A DNA stretch of 64,000 nt from Thermoanaerobacter pseudethanolicus ATCC 33223 (GCF_000019085.1 NC_010321.1:372001-436000), one strand, 5' to 3'. Shown: positions 25,793 to 34,682, counted from the stretch's first letter. Translations and numbers: made by a program. The notes: generated by a model from the letters alone, not told the origin.

Positions 25793-27179
25793 TACTCTTT
25801 CAAGGACAAAAGAAGAATTTGAACCTTTAAATGATAAGATAGTGAACATGTATGTTTGTGGACCTACTGTATATAATTACATCCACATAGGAAATGCAAG
25901 GGCTTTTATTGTATTTGATACAGTGAGAAGATATTTAGAATATAAAGGTTATAAAGTAAATTACGTTCAAAATTTTACTGATATTGACGATAAAATAATT
26001 AAAAGAGCCCAAGAAGAAAATGTTACTACAAAAGAAGTAGCGGAAAAATATATAGAAGAATATTTTATAGATGCAGATAATTTGGGTATAAAAAGAGCAA
26101 CAGTTCATCCTAAAGCGACAGAGCATATAGAAGATATAATCGAATTTATAAAGATTTTAATCGACAAAGGATATGCTTATGTGGTAAATGGAAATGTTTA
26201 TTTTGAAACTGCGAAATTTAAGGATTATGGAAAGCTTTCTCACAAAAATATAGAAGAATTGCAAGCAGGGGCAAGAATTGAGATAAACGAAGAAAAGAAA
26301 AATCCATTGGATTTTGTTCTCTGGAAAGCTCAAAAGCCCGGTGAACCTGCATGGGATAGTCCCTGGGGAAAGGGAAGACCAGGATGGCATATAGAATGCT
26401 CTGTTATGTCTACGAAATATTTGGGGAAAACTTTAGATATCCACGCAGGAGGTCCTGATTTGGTATTCCCTCATCATGAGAACGAAATTGCTCAGAGCGA
26501 AGCAGCATATGGTCAACCGTTTTCCAAATATTGGATGCACATAGGGTATTTAAATATAAACAATGAAAAGATGTCAAAATCTAAAGGGAATTTCTTTACA
26601 GTAAGAGAAATAACAGAGAAATACAATCCTGAAGTTTTAAGACTTTTTATGCTTATGGCTCACTACAGAAGTCCCATTAATTTTAGTTTAGATTTAATGG
26701 AGCAGGCTAAGTCCGCTTATGAAAGATTGTTAAATGCGGTGGCCAATTTAAAACATTTGCTTACTGTGTGCAAAGACAGGGAATTAAACGAAGAAGAAAA
26801 GAGAATAAAGGAAAAGTTTGAAGAATATAAAAAGGAATTTGAAGATGCAATGGATGACGATTTTAACACTGCGGATGCCATATCGGTTTTGTTTGAAATG
26901 TCAAAAACTGCTAATACAAATATCAGTGGAAATTCTTCGAAGAAATTGGTAGAATATATTTTAGATATATTTTTAAAACTCTCAGAAATTTTAGGACTTT
27001 CTTACAGAGGCGTGGAGACTGAGCTCAATGATGAAGAAATACTTGCTTTAATAGAAGAAAGGCAAAAAGCAAGAAAAGAAAAGAATTGGAAGTTAGCTGA
27101 TGAAATAAGAGATAGACTGAGAGAAAAAGGAATAATTTTGGAAGACACACCAGAGGGAGTAAGATGGAAAAGAGTATGA
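25779..27179 (+). CDS. cysS: Cysteinyl-tRNA synthetase
   Basis: This class I synthetase charges tRNA-Cys. The 466-residue protein begins [14 protein letters not shown] and has zinc ligand Cys in [18 protein letters not shown] (HIGH motif included), [12 protein letters not shown] and [18 protein letters not shown] with further zinc ligands, and [11 protein letters not shown] 25779 has GGAAGGGAGAG upstream and overlaps the cysE end by 14 bases, so translation is coupled. The 3' end overlaps mrnC. Confidence 0.97.
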   Translation: MKLYNTLSRTKEEFEPLNDKIVNMYVCGPTVYNYIHIGNARAFIVFDTVRRYLEYKGYKVNYVQNFTDIDDKIIKRAQEENVTTKEVAEKYIEEYFIDADNLGIKRATVHPKATEHIEDIIEFIKILIDKGYAYVVNGNVYFETAKFKDYGKLSHKNIEELQAGARIEINEEKKNPLDFVLWKAQKPGEPAWDSPWGKGRPGWHIECSVMSTKYLGKTLDIHAGGPDLVFPHHENEIAQSEAAYGQPFSKYWMHIGYLNINNEKMSKSKGNFFTVREITEKYNPEVLRLFMLMAHYRSPINFSLDLMEQAKSAYERLLNAVANLKHLLTVCKDRELNEEEKRIKEKFEEYKKEFEDAMDDDFNTADAISVLFEMSKTANTNISGNSSKKLVEYILDIFLKLSEILGLSYRGVETELNDEEILALIEERQKARKEKNWKLADEIRDRLREKGIILEDTPEGVRWKRV

Positions 27180-27592
27180 TGGGGTTTTTGGAAAATACAG
27201 AGTTACTTACGAAGGAGGGGGTGTTAAGTTTATCCCCCCTTGTTTTAGCTTTTATTGGAGATGCTGTGTATAGTTTATACATTCGCACCAAAATTGTGGC
27301 CCAAAAAAATCAGCCTGTTAATTTTTTGCACAAAGAGACAGTTAAGTACGTAAAAGCCAAAGCTCAGGCAGAATCTGTAAAAAGAATTTATGATCTTCTC
27401 TCAGAAGAGGAAAAAGATATAGTTAGAAGAGGAAGGAATATGAAGTCTAATACTACACCTAAAGGAGTAGAAGTACAGGCCTATAGATATGCTACGGGAT
27501 TTGAAGCTTTGCTAGGTTATCTATATCTTGCAGGAGAATTTGAAAGATTAAAAAACATTCTTGAGCTTTCTGTACAAGTTATTGAAGAATAG
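27164..27592 (+). CDS. mrnC: Mini-ribonuclease III (MrnC)
   Basis: MrnC is a dimeric RNase III catalytic domain without a dsRNA-binding domain and matures 23S rRNA in Firmicutes. The 142-residue protein carries [19 protein letters not shown] with catalytic Asp, [16 protein letters not shown] and [20 protein letters not shown] with the catalytic Glu region. ATG 27164 lies within the cysS end and has GAGGGAG four bases upstream; internal ATGs at 27176 and 27179 are alternatives. Confidence 0.93.
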   Translation: MEKSMMGFLENTELLTKEGVLSLSPLVLAFIGDAVYSLYIRTKIVAQKNQPVNFLHKETVKYVKAKAQAESVKRIYDLLSEEEKDIVRRGRNMKSNTTPKGVEVQAYRYATGFEALLGYLYLAGEFERLKNILELSVQVIEE

Positions 27593-27601
27593 GTGATGAT
27601 T

Positions 27602-28345
27602 ATGGAAGAGCAGAATGTAATTTTTGGTAGAAATCCAGTAATCGAAGCTATAAAAAGTGGGAAGGAAATTGAAAAAATATATGTTTCTAAAACAGCAGGA
27701 GGAAATATTTCAAAGATAATAAATTTTGCCAAAGAAGCAGGTATTGTAGTTTCTACTACTGATAATGATACTTTAAGTAAACTAGCCGGTAGTCAAAATC
27801 ACCAAGGGGTCGTAGCTTTATCTGCTGTCTATAAATACTTTGAAGTAGATGACCTTTTGGAATATGCTGAACAAAAGAAAGAAAAGCCTTTTTTGTTGAT
27901 ATTAGATGAGATAACTGACCCTCACAATTTAGGTGCGATTATAAGAAGCGCAGAGGCTTTTGGGGTCCATGGGATAATAATTCCAAAAAGGCGGGCAGTA
28001 GGAGTTAATGCTACTGTTGTAAAAACTTCTGCTGGAGCAGTAGAACATATGAGAATAGCAAAAGTATCAAATATTAACAATACAATACGAGATTTAAAAG
28101 AAAGAGGCTTGTGGATTGTTGGAACGGATGTAAATGCGGAAAAAAGTTTTGAAGAGCTGAATTATGATTTTCCTGTTGCTTTTGTCATTGGGAATGAAGG
28201 AAAAGGGGTTTCGAAATTAGTTTTACAAAATTGTGATTTTGTAGTCAAAATCCCCATGAAGGGTAAGATAAACTCTTTAAATGCTTCTGTAGCAGCCTCC
28301 ATTTTAATTTATCAAGTAGTTTCAAAAAGAAAAGATAAGGCGTGA
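27602..28345 (+). CDS. rlmB: 23S rRNA 2'-O-ribose methyltransferase RlmB-type (SpoU family)
   Basis: This SPOUT methyltransferase of 247 residues has an N-terminal substrate-binding domain (VIFGRNPVIEAIKSG) and a C-terminal knotted catalytic domain with motif 1 LDEITDPHNLGAIIRSAEAFG, motif 2 FVIGNEGKGVS and motif 3 IPMKGKINSLNASVAASI. The 2'-O methylation of G2251 (E. coli numbering) in 23S rRNA is the expected role, though related members modify other sites. ATG 27602 follows TAGGTGATG. It overlaps the next gene in a TGATG junction. Confidence 0.92.
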   Translation: MEEQNVIFGRNPVIEAIKSGKEIEKIYVSKTAGGNISKIINFAKEAGIVVSTTDNDTLSKLAGSQNHQGVVALSAVYKYFEVDDLLEYAEQKKEKPFLLILDEITDPHNLGAIIRSAEAFGVHGIIIPKRRAVGVNATVVKTSAGAVEHMRIAKVSNINNTIRDLKERGLWIVGTDVNAEKSFEELNYDFPVAFVIGNEGKGVSKLVLQNCDFVVKIPMKGKINSLNASVAASILIYQVVSKRKDKA

Positions 28346-28851
28346 TGTCCTTGTACATGTTGGTGGATGGTTATAATGTAATAAATAATTGGCAGATACT
28401 AAAAGAAGAAGCGCAAAAAAACTTGGAAGATGCGCGGGACAAGTTAATAGATATGTTGGCTGATTTTAAAGGATATTCGGGGATAAATATAATATTAGTT
28501 TTTGATGCAATGTATGTAAAAGGAAGTCTAGAAAAACATGAAGAAATTAGTGGTATTGAGGTCGTTTACACAAGAGAAGGCGAATCGGCAGATCATTTTA
28601 TAGAGTTAAAAGTAGTGGAATTAGCGAAAAAGGAGCAAGTAATTGTGGTAAGTTCCGATTGGACTGTGCAGCAGGTGGTTTTAGCTCATGGTGCAATAAG
28701 AATGTCTGCAAGAGAGCTTTACGAGGAAATGAATAAATATATTGAAAGCCATAAAAAAAGCTATGTGAATACAATTTATAAAGACAATTTGGAAGAGCGA
28801 CTTGATAATGAAATAGTAAAAAAACTGCGCAAAATGGCAGAAAACAGTTAA
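28345..28851 (+). CDS. rae1: NYN-domain ribosome-associated endoribonuclease (Rae1/YacP)
   Basis: This 168-residue PIN-like NYN domain protein has LVDGYNVINNW with catalytic Asp near the start, ILVFDAMYVKG, VVYTREGESADHFIELKV and VVSSDWTVQQVV. The B. subtilis orthologue Rae1 (YacP) cleaves certain mRNAs in the ribosomal A site. ATG 28345 overlaps the rlmB stop (TGATG) with AAGG upstream, so translation is coupled. It is the last gene before the sigH promoter. Confidence 0.9.
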   Translation: MSLYMLVDGYNVINNWQILKEEAQKNLEDARDKLIDMLADFKGYSGINIILVFDAMYVKGSLEKHEEISGIEVVYTREGESADHFIELKVVELAKKEQVIVVSSDWTVQQVVLAHGAIRMSARELYEEMNKYIESHKKSYVNTIYKDNLEERLDNEIVKKLRKMAENS

Positions 28852-28858
28852 AATTAGC

Positions 28859-28888
28859 TTGACTACCTTTACCAATATAATGTATAAT
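28859..28888 (+). promoter_or_regulatory. Promoter of sigH
   Basis: TTGACT (28859-28864) and TATAAT (28883-28888) are separated by 18 bases, about 43 bases before the GTG start. Confidence 0.75.
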
Positions 28889-28931
28889 TATAACGTATAA
28901 AGTTGCCGGAATAATAAATGGGGGCGGTATT

Positions 28932-29576
28932 GTGAAATCTGGGGCGCAGCAGGATTACTATCAACCATATGACCAAATGGAAGAGGAGGAGGTCGTTTTT
29001 AGAGCTCAAAAAGGAGACGAAATTGCTTTAGAGTACCTTATTGAAAGGTATAAAAGTTTTGTAAAAGCAAAAGCTCGCGCTTATTTTTTAGTAGGTGCCG
29101 ATAAGGAAGATATTATTCAAGAAGGGATGATAGGCCTTTATAAAGCAATTCGAGATTACAAAAGTGACAAGCTCACCTCTTTCAAAGCTTTTGCGGAATT
29201 ATGTGTGACTCGTCAAATTATTACTGCTATTAAAACCGCAACAAGGCAGAAGCACATACCCCTTAATTCTTATGTTTCCCTCAATAAGCCCATCTTTGAT
29301 GAAGAATCTGATAGGACTCTTATGGACGTTGTTTCTACCCAATGCATTGCTGACCCTGAAGAGTTAATAATAAGCAAAGAGGAATACGTTAACATTGAGA
29401 GCAAGATGGAAGAATTGTTGAGTGGGTTAGAGTGGGAGGTCTTGGTATCATATTTAGATGGTAAGTCATATCAAGAAATTGCTGAAGATTTAAATAGGCA
29501 TGTTAAATCCGTAGACAATGCTCTACAACGGGTAAAAAGAAAATTAGAAAGATATCTTGAAATGAGAAACAGCTAA
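28932..29576 (+). CDS. sigH: RNA polymerase sigma-H factor (Spo0H)
   Basis: This 214-residue sigma-70 family protein drives early sporulation and stationary-phase genes. Region 2 is visible in ALEYLIERYKSFVKAKARAYFLVGADKEDIIQEGMIGLYKAIRDY and the aromatic patch behind it, and region 4 in LSGLEWEVLVSYLDGKSYQEIAEDLNRHVKSVDNALQRVKRKL. The GTG start is 8 to 9 bases after a GGGGGCGG stretch. Its position ahead of rpmG-secE-nusG is the standard Firmicute order. Confidence 0.95.
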   Translation: MKSGAQQDYYQPYDQMEEEEVVFRAQKGDEIALEYLIERYKSFVKAKARAYFLVGADKEDIIQEGMIGLYKAIRDYKSDKLTSFKAFAELCVTRQIITAIKTATRQKHIPLNSYVSLNKPIFDEESDRTLMDVVSTQCIADPEELIISKEEYVNIESKMEELLSGLEWEVLVSYLDGKSYQEIAEDLNRHVKSVDNALQRVKRKLERYLEMRNS

Positions 29577-29579
29577 CTA

Positions 29580-29608
29580 TTGACATTTAGAAGACTTTAT
29601 AGTAAAAT
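29580..29608 (+). promoter_or_regulatory. Promoter of tRNA-Thr (and possibly tuf1)
   Basis: TTGACA (29580-29585) and TAAAAT (29603-29608) have an ideal 17-base spacer, beginning three bases after the sigH stop. No other clear promoter precedes tuf1, so a tRNA-tuf transcript is plausible. Confidence 0.85.
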
Positions 29609-29637
29609 CAAAAATCGGAGTCGTGATATTCCCTTTT

Positions 29638-29713
29638 GCCCACGTAGCTCAGTAGGCAGAGCGTCGCCTTGGTAAGGCGGAGGTCACCGGTTCGATCCCG
29701 GTCGCGGGCTCCA
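29638..29713 (+). tRNA. tRNA-Thr (anticodon GGT)
   Basis: A complete 76-base cloverleaf with CCA encoded. The anticodon loop TTGGTAA gives anticodon GGT (threonine, ACC/ACT codons). The T arm ACCGG-TTCGATC-CCGGT is perfect, the D arm is GCTC/GAGC, and the anticodon stem is TCGCC/GGCGG with one terminal U-G. The acceptor stem GCCCACG / CGCGGGC has an A-C mismatch at pair 5-68. It lies in front of tuf1. Confidence 0.96.
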
Positions 29714-29846
29714 ATTTTGTTATTGATGTTTTTTTTTATCATAGAAGTTGTGCTTTTTAATCCTATTAATGTATAAAGGGTTACTTTTATGACACAATTT
29801 TAAGAAACACCAGGACAAGTTTATTGAAGTAAAGGAGGAAAAGAGG

Positions 29847-31049
29847 ATGGCGAAGCAAAAATTTGAGAGGAAGAAGCCCCACGTAAACGTAGGGACGATA
29901 GGTCACGTAGACCATGGTAAGACGACGTTGACAGCAGCGATAACGATGGTATTATCGAAGGCAGGAATGGCAGAGGCGAAGGGATATGACGAGATAGACA
30001 AGGCGCCGGAGGAGAGAGCAAGGGGAATAACGATAAACACGACTCACGTAGAATATGAGACAGAGAAGAGGCACTATGCGCACGTAGACTGTCCAGGACA
30101 TGCTGACTATGTAAAGAACATGATAACAGGGGCAGCACAGATGGACGGGGCGATATTAGTAGTATCAGCAGCAGACGGACCGATGCCACAGACGAGGGAA
30201 CACATATTATTGGCGAGGCAGGTAGGAGTGCCATATATAGTAGTATTTTTAAACAAGGCAGACATGGTAGACGATCCAGAATTAATAGAATTAGTAGAGA
30301 TGGAAGTAAGGGAATTATTGAATGAATATGAGTTTCCGGGGGATGACACACCGATAGTAGTAGGGTCAGCACTTAAGGCATTAGAGTGTGGATGTGGCAA
30401 GAGAGAGTGCGAATGGTGCGGGAAGATATGGCAGTTAATGGATGTAGTAGACGAATATATACCGACACCGGAGAGAGACATAGACAAGCCATTCTTAATG
30501 CCAGTAGAGGACGTATTTACGATAACAGGAAGAGGAACTGTTGCGACAGGGAGAGTAGAGAGAGGGAAGGTAAAGGTAGGAGACGAAGTAGAGATAATAG
30601 GATTGACGACGGAATCAAGGAAGACAGTAGTAACAGGGGTAGAGATGTTCAGGAAGACACTGGATGAGGCGCAAGCAGGAGACAACATAGGAGTATTATT
30701 AAGAGGAGTACAGAGGGACGAAGTAGAGAGAGGGCAAGTATTAGCGAAGCCAGGGACGATAAAGCCGCACACGAAATTTGAGGCACAAGTTTACGTATTG
30801 ACGAAGGAAGAAGGAGGAAGGCACACACCATTTTTCAATGGATACAGGCCACAATTTTACTTTAGGACGACAGACGTTACAGGTGTAATAAACTTGCCGG
30901 ATGGAGTAGAGATGGTGATGCCAGGTGACCACGTAACGATAAAAGTAGAGTTAATAACACCGATAGCGATGGAAGAAGGTTTGAAGTTTGCTATAAGAGA
31001 AGGCGGCCGTACAGTAGGTGCTGGCGTCGTGTCAGCTATCATAGAATAA
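29847..31049 (+). CDS. tuf: Elongation factor Tu, copy 1
   Basis: EF-Tu delivers aminoacyl-tRNA to the ribosome. The 400-residue protein has GHVDHGKT (20-27 region), DCPGH (81-85), NKAD (136-139) and SALK in the G domain, then the two beta-barrel domains. The G domain carries an unusual cysteine cluster, C181/C183/C188/C191 ([15 protein letters not shown]). It is identical to tuf2 except Leu272 here versus Met272, with around 20 silent differences. Codon usage (ATA, GTA, ACG, AGG, GAC) is unlike neighbouring genes except over the last ~25 codons. Homology to the tuf2 locus starts upstream of the ATG, within fusA-derived sequence. It has its own terminator. Confidence 0.98.
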   Translation: MAKQKFERKKPHVNVGTIGHVDHGKTTLTAAITMVLSKAGMAEAKGYDEIDKAPEERARGITINTTHVEYETEKRHYAHVDCPGHADYVKNMITGAAQMDGAILVVSAADGPMPQTREHILLARQVGVPYIVVFLNKADMVDDPELIELVEMEVRELLNEYEFPGDDTPIVVGSALKALECGCGKRECEWCGKIWQLMDVVDEYIPTPERDIDKPFLMPVEDVFTITGRGTVATGRVERGKVKVGDEVEIIGLTTESRKTVVTGVEMFRKTLDEAQAGDNIGVLLRGVQRDEVERGQVLAKPGTIKPHTKFEAQVYVLTKEEGGRHTPFFNGYRPQFYFRTTDVTGVINLPDGVEMVMPGDHVTIKVELITPIAMEEGLKFAIREGGRTVGAGVVSAIIE

Positions 31050-31051
31050 AG

Positions 31052-31080
31052 AGAAGCCGGGTTCAAGCCTGGCTTCTTTT
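31052..31080 (+). terminator. Terminator after tuf1
   Basis: AGAAGCCGGG / CCTGGCTTCT with one G-U pair and a TTCAAG loop is followed by TTTT. Confidence 0.88.
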
Positions 31081-31168
31081 GGGTTAAATCAATGCTTTAG
31101 CAAACTGTGCAAAATGTCAACCAATGAGCTACCTATAAATCTTTGACACAGACTTTTTATTTTTGTGA

Positions 31169-31197
31169 TTGACAACAAGTTATATTTATGATAAATT
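31169..31197 (+). promoter_or_regulatory. Probable promoter of rpmG-secE-nusG
   Basis: TTGACA (31169-31174) is followed after 17 bases by TAAATT (31192-31197), 36 bases upstream of rpmG. Confidence 0.65.
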
Positions 31198-31232
31198 TGA
31201 CTAAGCAGTCGAATCACCGGGAGGTGTAATAA

Positions 31233-31382
31233 TTGAGAGTAAAAATTACGTTGGCATGTACTGAGTGTAAAAATAGAAACTACCATACGACAAAAAATAA
31301 GAAGAATGACCCTGATAGGTTAGAATTAATGAAATATTGCAAATTCTGCAAAAAGCATACCTTGCATAGAGAGACTAAGTAG
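31233..31382 (+). CDS. rpmG: 50S ribosomal protein L33
   Basis: This 49-residue protein starts with TTG behind GGGAGGTG. The sequence [19 protein letters not shown]... carries zinc-binding pairs C9/C12 and C36/C39, so it is the zinc-containing form of L33. The position before secE and nusG is the conserved Firmicute arrangement. Confidence 0.96.
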
Positions 31383-31411
31383 TTTTTAAAACTTCAAGAG
31401 GATGTGAGGAA

Positions 31412-31609
31412 ATGGCCGGTGAAGGAAGAAAAATTGTCAAGTTTTTCAAAGATATAAGGGCAGAAATGAAAAAGGTGACATGGCCAAGCAGAAAAACTGT
31501 GATAACTTATACTGAAATTGTATTAATAGTAGTAGCTCTTTTTACAGTATTCATTTTTTTGATTGACTCAGTTTTTAGTTATCTATTAAAGCTCATTATT
31601 AAAGTTTAA
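31412..31609 (+). CDS. secE: Preprotein translocase subunit SecE
   Basis: The 65-residue protein clamps SecY in the membrane. A basic cytoplasmic part (FFKDIRAEMKKVTWPSRKTVITYT, containing the conserved VTWPS motif) is followed by one transmembrane helix (about residues 36-62). This is the short, single-span form typical of Gram-positives. GAGGAA precedes the ATG. nusG follows after a GC-rich hairpin. Confidence 0.96.
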   Translation: MAGEGRKIVKFFKDIRAEMKKVTWPSRKTVITYTEIVLIVVALFTVFIFLIDSVFSYLLKLIIKV

Positions 31610-31641
31610 AGGAGGTTGGGGCGAGTCCCCAGAGGTTGACT
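31610..31641 (+). promoter_or_regulatory. nusG leader with GGGG/CCCC mini-hairpin
   Basis: Two possible ribosome binding sites precede nusG: GGAGG right after the secE stop and AGAGG at 31631-31635. GGGG-CGAGT-CCCC lies between them. The second site is at the right distance from ATG 31642. The hairpin would leave it exposed. Confidence 0.5.
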
Positions 31642-32166
31642 ATGCCAGAAAAAGAAAATGCAAAGTGGTATGTGGTTCATACCTATTCTGGATATGAAAA
31701 CAAAGTTAAGGCTAATTTAGAGAAAATTGTAGAGAATAGGAATTTGCAGCATTTAATTCACCAAATCATCGTACCTACGGAAAAAGTTGTTGAGATTAAA
31801 GACGGTAAAAAGAAAACTGTCGAGAGAAAGATTTTCCCGGGTTACGTTTTGGTGAAAATGGTTATGACAGATGATACTTGGTACGTTGTGCGAAATACCA
31901 GGGGTGTTACAGGATTTGTAGGCCCTGGATCTAAACCTGTACCATTAACTGAAGCGGAAGTTAGAGCTTTAGGTATAAAAGAGATTCCAACTGCAGTTGA
32001 CCTTAATGTAAAAGATACTGTCAGGGTTATTTCTGGGCCTTTTGAGAATTTTATTGGAGTAGTTCAAGAGATTTATCCAGAAAGACAAAAGGCGAAAGTT
32101 TTAATTTCCATGTTTGGGAGAGAGACACCGGTTGAATTTGACCTTGTACAACTTCAAAAAATATAA
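31642..32166 (+). CDS. nusG: Transcription termination/antitermination factor NusG
   Basis: This 174-residue protein has the NGN domain (AKWYVVHTYSGYENKVKANLE...FPGYVLVKM) and a C-terminal KOW domain (DTVRVISGPFENFIGVVQEI). It binds RNA polymerase, influences pausing and couples to ribosomes. The chosen ATG lies six bases after AGAGG; the TTG at 31636 overlaps that site. It forms a transcription unit with secE. Confidence 0.96.
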   Translation: MPEKENAKWYVVHTYSGYENKVKANLEKIVENRNLQHLIHQIIVPTEKVVEIKDGKKKTVERKIFPGYVLVKMVMTDDTWYVVRNTRGVTGFVGPGSKPVPLTEAEVRALGIKEIPTAVDLNVKDTVRVISGPFENFIGVVQEIYPERQKAKVLISMFGRETPVEFDLVQLQKI

Positions 32167-32212
32167 AAGTAGAAACTCATAAGCTATTTTAATTTGGTAA
32201 GGAGGTGTAATC

Positions 32213-32635
32213 ATGGCAAAGAAAGTGGCAGCAGTTGTAAAAATACAGTTGCCAGCGGGAAAAGCTACTCCTGCGCCACCAGTAGGTACTGCTTTAGGAC
32301 CTCACGGTGTTAATATAATGGCTTTTTGTAAAGAGTTCAATGAAAGGACAGCCAAAGACGCAGGGCTAATAATTCCTGTTGTTATTACAATATATGCAGA
32401 CAGGTCATTTAGTTTTATAACTAAAACTCCACCAGCAGCTGTGCTACTCAAAAAGGCAGCTGGAATAGAGTCAGGTTCTCCGCAACCTAACAAACAAAAA
32501 GTAGGAAAAATTACAAGGGAGCAGCTTAGAGAAATTGCTGAAATCAAGATGAAAGACTTAAATGCTTCTGATATAGAGGCTGCTATGCGGATGATAGCAG
32601 GTACTGCAAGAAGCATGGGTATAGAGATTGTATAA
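32213..32635 (+). CDS. rplK: 50S ribosomal protein L11
   Basis: The 140-residue protein begins [25 protein letters not shown], with the flexible proline-rich N-terminal domain and the rRNA-binding C-terminal domain ([23 protein letters not shown]). It forms the GTPase-associated centre of the ribosome. AAGGAGGTG precedes the ATG. It is followed by rplA. Confidence 0.98.
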   Translation: MAKKVAAVVKIQLPAGKATPAPPVGTALGPHGVNIMAFCKEFNERTAKDAGLIIPVVITIYADRSFSFITKTPPAAVLLKKAAGIESGSPQPNKQKVGKITREQLREIAEIKMKDLNASDIEAAMRMIAGTARSMGIEIV

Positions 32636-32681
32636 AAATAAGTGGGAGGAAAGTCCGATAATACCACAAGGAGGTTAGAAA

Positions 32682-33374
32682 ATGAAACGTGGGAAAAAAT
32701 ATTTAGAGAGCTTAAAGTTATATGACAAAACACAGCAGTATTCCAGCGATGAAGCAATAGATATTGTTTTGAAAACTGCAAAGGCAAATTTTGACGAAAC
32801 AATTGATTTAGCTGTAAGACTAGGTGTTGACCCAAGACATGCTGACCAACAGGTAAGAGGTACAGTAGTGCTTCCTCACGGAACAGGAAAAAGTGTGAAA
32901 GTATTAGTTTTTGCAAAAGGGGAAAAAGCTAAAGAAGCAGAAGCAGCAGGTGCTGATTATGTGGGAGCAGAAGAATTAGTTGCAAAAATTCAAAATGAAA
33001 ATTGGTTTGATTATGATGTTGTAGTTGCAACTCCTGATATGATGGGAGCTGTAGGGAGATTAGGTAAAATATTAGGTCCAAAAGGATTAATGCCAAACCC
33101 TAAATCAGGTACTGTGACTTTTGATTTAGAAAAAGCTATTAAAGAAATTAAAGCTGGTAAGATTGAGTACAGGGTGGATAAAGCAGGTATAATTCACGTT
33201 CCTATAGGGAAAAAATCCTTTGGGAAAGAGAAGTTATTAGAAAACTTCAGAGCAGTTATGGATGCTATAATCAAGTCCAAACCAGCAGCCGCAAAAGGAC
33301 AATACATCAAAAGTCTAGTGTTATCTTCTACAATGGGACCAGGTGTGAAGGTTAATCCTTTAAAGATTTTTTAA
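32682..33374 (+). CDS. rplA: 50S ribosomal protein L1
   Basis: This 230-residue protein forms the mobile L1 stalk. It contains the typical [29 protein letters not shown] segment. AAGGAGG precedes the ATG. The rplJL promoter begins ten bases behind the stop. Confidence 0.98.
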
Positions 33375-33383
33375 TAAAAGTTG

Positions 33384-33412
33384 TTGACAGACAAAAAGAT
33401 GTAAGGTATAAT
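33384..33412 (+). promoter_or_regulatory. Promoter of rplJ-rplL
   Basis: TTGACA (33384-33389) and TATAAT (33407-33412) are separated by 17 bases, a perfect consensus sigma-A promoter. It starts the L10 leader transcript. Confidence 0.92.
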
Positions 33413-33419
33413 AAGTGAC

Positions 33420-33541
33420 GTTGAAATTGAATAAAAAGACCGTAGACAGTGGGTGTGCTTTTGCACGTAAATCCCACCGAGGTTTTTAGAAATAAATTCC
33501 CAAAAGGGATCCTCGTGTCTACGGGATCCTTTTTAAATTTT
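33420..33541 (+). promoter_or_regulatory. L10 leader with transcription attenuator
   Basis: The 5' region of rplJL folds as an autoregulatory leader. CCGTAGACA (33440-33448) pairs with TGTCTACGG (33516-33524). Inside lie GTGGG (33449-33453) with CCCAC (33473-33477) and a GTGC-TTTT-GCAC hairpin. An intrinsic terminator (AAAAGGGATCC / GGATCCTTTTT, 33502-33540) overlaps the long-range helix, so the two structures exclude each other. In the known L10 leader, L10-L12 binding represses the operon; here this would act by favouring termination. Confidence 0.85.
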
Positions 33542-33557
33542 TTAAGGAGGTGGGAAG

Positions 33558-34091
33558 GTGGGCACAGCAAAAGAGAAAAAGCAACAAATCGTAGCAGAGT
33601 TTAAAGACAAATTGTCACAAGCACAAACAGTGATTTTTTCAAACTTTAGTGGCTTGACTGTAGAAGATGATACTATATTAAGACGCAAATTTAGAGAAGC
33701 TAATTCTGAGTACAAAGTCTACAAAAATACTTTAATGACTATTGCAGCTAAGGAACTAGGCTATGGAGATGATTTAATTAAATATTTTGAAGGGCCAACT
33801 TCTGTAGCTTTTGGATATGATGACCCTGTTGCGCCTGCTAAAGTTCTTGTGGAATTTATGAAAGACCACAAGGGAATTGAGTTAAAAGCAGGTCTTGTAA
33901 ATGGGAAGTTAGTGACAGTTGAGGAAATTAAGGCTTTGGCAGAGCTTCCTTCAAGAGAAGAGCTTGTGGCGAAAGCTTTGGGCAGCATGAAAGCTCCTAT
34001 TACCAACCTCGTTTTCGTGTTGTCTGGCACGTTGAGAAGCCTGCTTTATGCTTTAAATGCAGTGAAAGAGAAAAAGCAAGCTGAAGCTTGA
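33558..34091 (+). CDS. rplJ: 50S ribosomal protein L10
   Basis: This 177-residue protein anchors L7/L12 dimers on the ribosome stalk. GTG start with AGGAGG seven bases upstream. It contains [35 protein letters not shown] and a C-terminal helix for L12 binding. It is the presumed autoregulator through the leader upstream. Confidence 0.97.
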   Translation: MGTAKEKKQQIVAEFKDKLSQAQTVIFSNFSGLTVEDDTILRRKFREANSEYKVYKNTLMTIAAKELGYGDDLIKYFEGPTSVAFGYDDPVAPAKVLVEFMKDHKGIELKAGLVNGKLVTVEEIKALAELPSREELVAKALGSMKAPITNLVFVLSGTLRSLLYALNAVKEKKQAEA

Positions 34092-34128
34092 AAACAAAAA
34101 TAAAAATTTTAAGATGGAGGTAGAGAAA

Positions 34129-34506
34129 ATGAACAAAGAGGAAATTTTGGAAGCCATAAAAAATATGACAGTTCTAGAATTAGCTGAATTGGTAAAAGCT
34201 TTAGAGGAGGAATTTGGCGTATCTGCGGCAGCTCCTGTAGCAGTTGCAGCAGCTCCAGCAGCTGGAGCACCAGCAGCAGCACCAGCTGAAGAAAAAACAG
34301 AATTTGATGTTATTTTACAAGAAGTAGGTAGCGACAAGATAAAAGTTATCAAGGTTGTGAGAGAAGTAACAGGCTTAGGACTAAAAGAAGCAAAAGATTT
34401 AGTAGAAAGTGCTCCAAAGCCAGTTAAAGAAGGAGTAAGCAAAGACGAAGCAAATCAAATCAAAGCAAAATTCGAAGAAGTTGGTGCAAAAGTAGAAATA
34501 AAATAA
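34129..34506 (+). CDS. rplL: 50S ribosomal protein L7/L12
   Basis: The 125-residue acidic stalk protein has an N-terminal dimerisation domain ([19 protein letters not shown]), an Ala/Pro-rich hinge ([16 protein letters not shown]) and the globular C-terminal domain ([24 protein letters not shown]) that contacts translation factors. ATG 34129 follows GGAGG by eight bases. A strong terminator ends the operon. Confidence 0.98.
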   Translation: MNKEEILEAIKNMTVLELAELVKALEEEFGVSAAAPVAVAAAPAAGAPAAAPAEEKTEFDVILQEVGSDKIKVIKVVREVTGLGLKEAKDLVESAPKPVKEGVSKDEANQIKAKFEEVGAKVEIK

Positions 34507-34533
34507 GGGCAAAAATTTTGCCCTTATTTTTTT
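34502..34533 (+). terminator. Terminator after rplL
   Basis: AATAAGGGCAAAA / TTTTGCCCTTATT followed by a T-run overlaps the rplL stop. It separates rplJL from rpoBC. Confidence 0.93.
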
Positions 34534-34544
34534 ATGGGGAATTG

Positions 34545-34576
34545 TTGACATAAATCTTCACTTGTGCTATTATAAT
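34545..34576 (+). promoter_or_regulatory. Promoter of rpoBC
   Basis: TTGACA (34545-34550) with TATTAT (34568-34573) at 17 bases; an overlapping TATAAT ends at 34576. The leader to rpoB is about 155 bases. Confidence 0.85.
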
Positions 34577-34682
34577 AAATTGCATTAATAGTGGCCTTTT
34601 TTATTTGTTAATATATGTATATGTATAAGAGGACGACTGTTGGTGAATAATAATGGTAAAATAGGGTTCTTTTGTGCGCAAT

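Noticed and set aside
29821..30772. Long antisense frames (183 and 221 codons) across tuf1, repeated across tuf2 at 45481-46435
   Set aside because: They follow from the extreme codon bias of the tuf genes. Their products are Leu/Ser/Pro-rich without domains and have no ribosome binding site or promoter.
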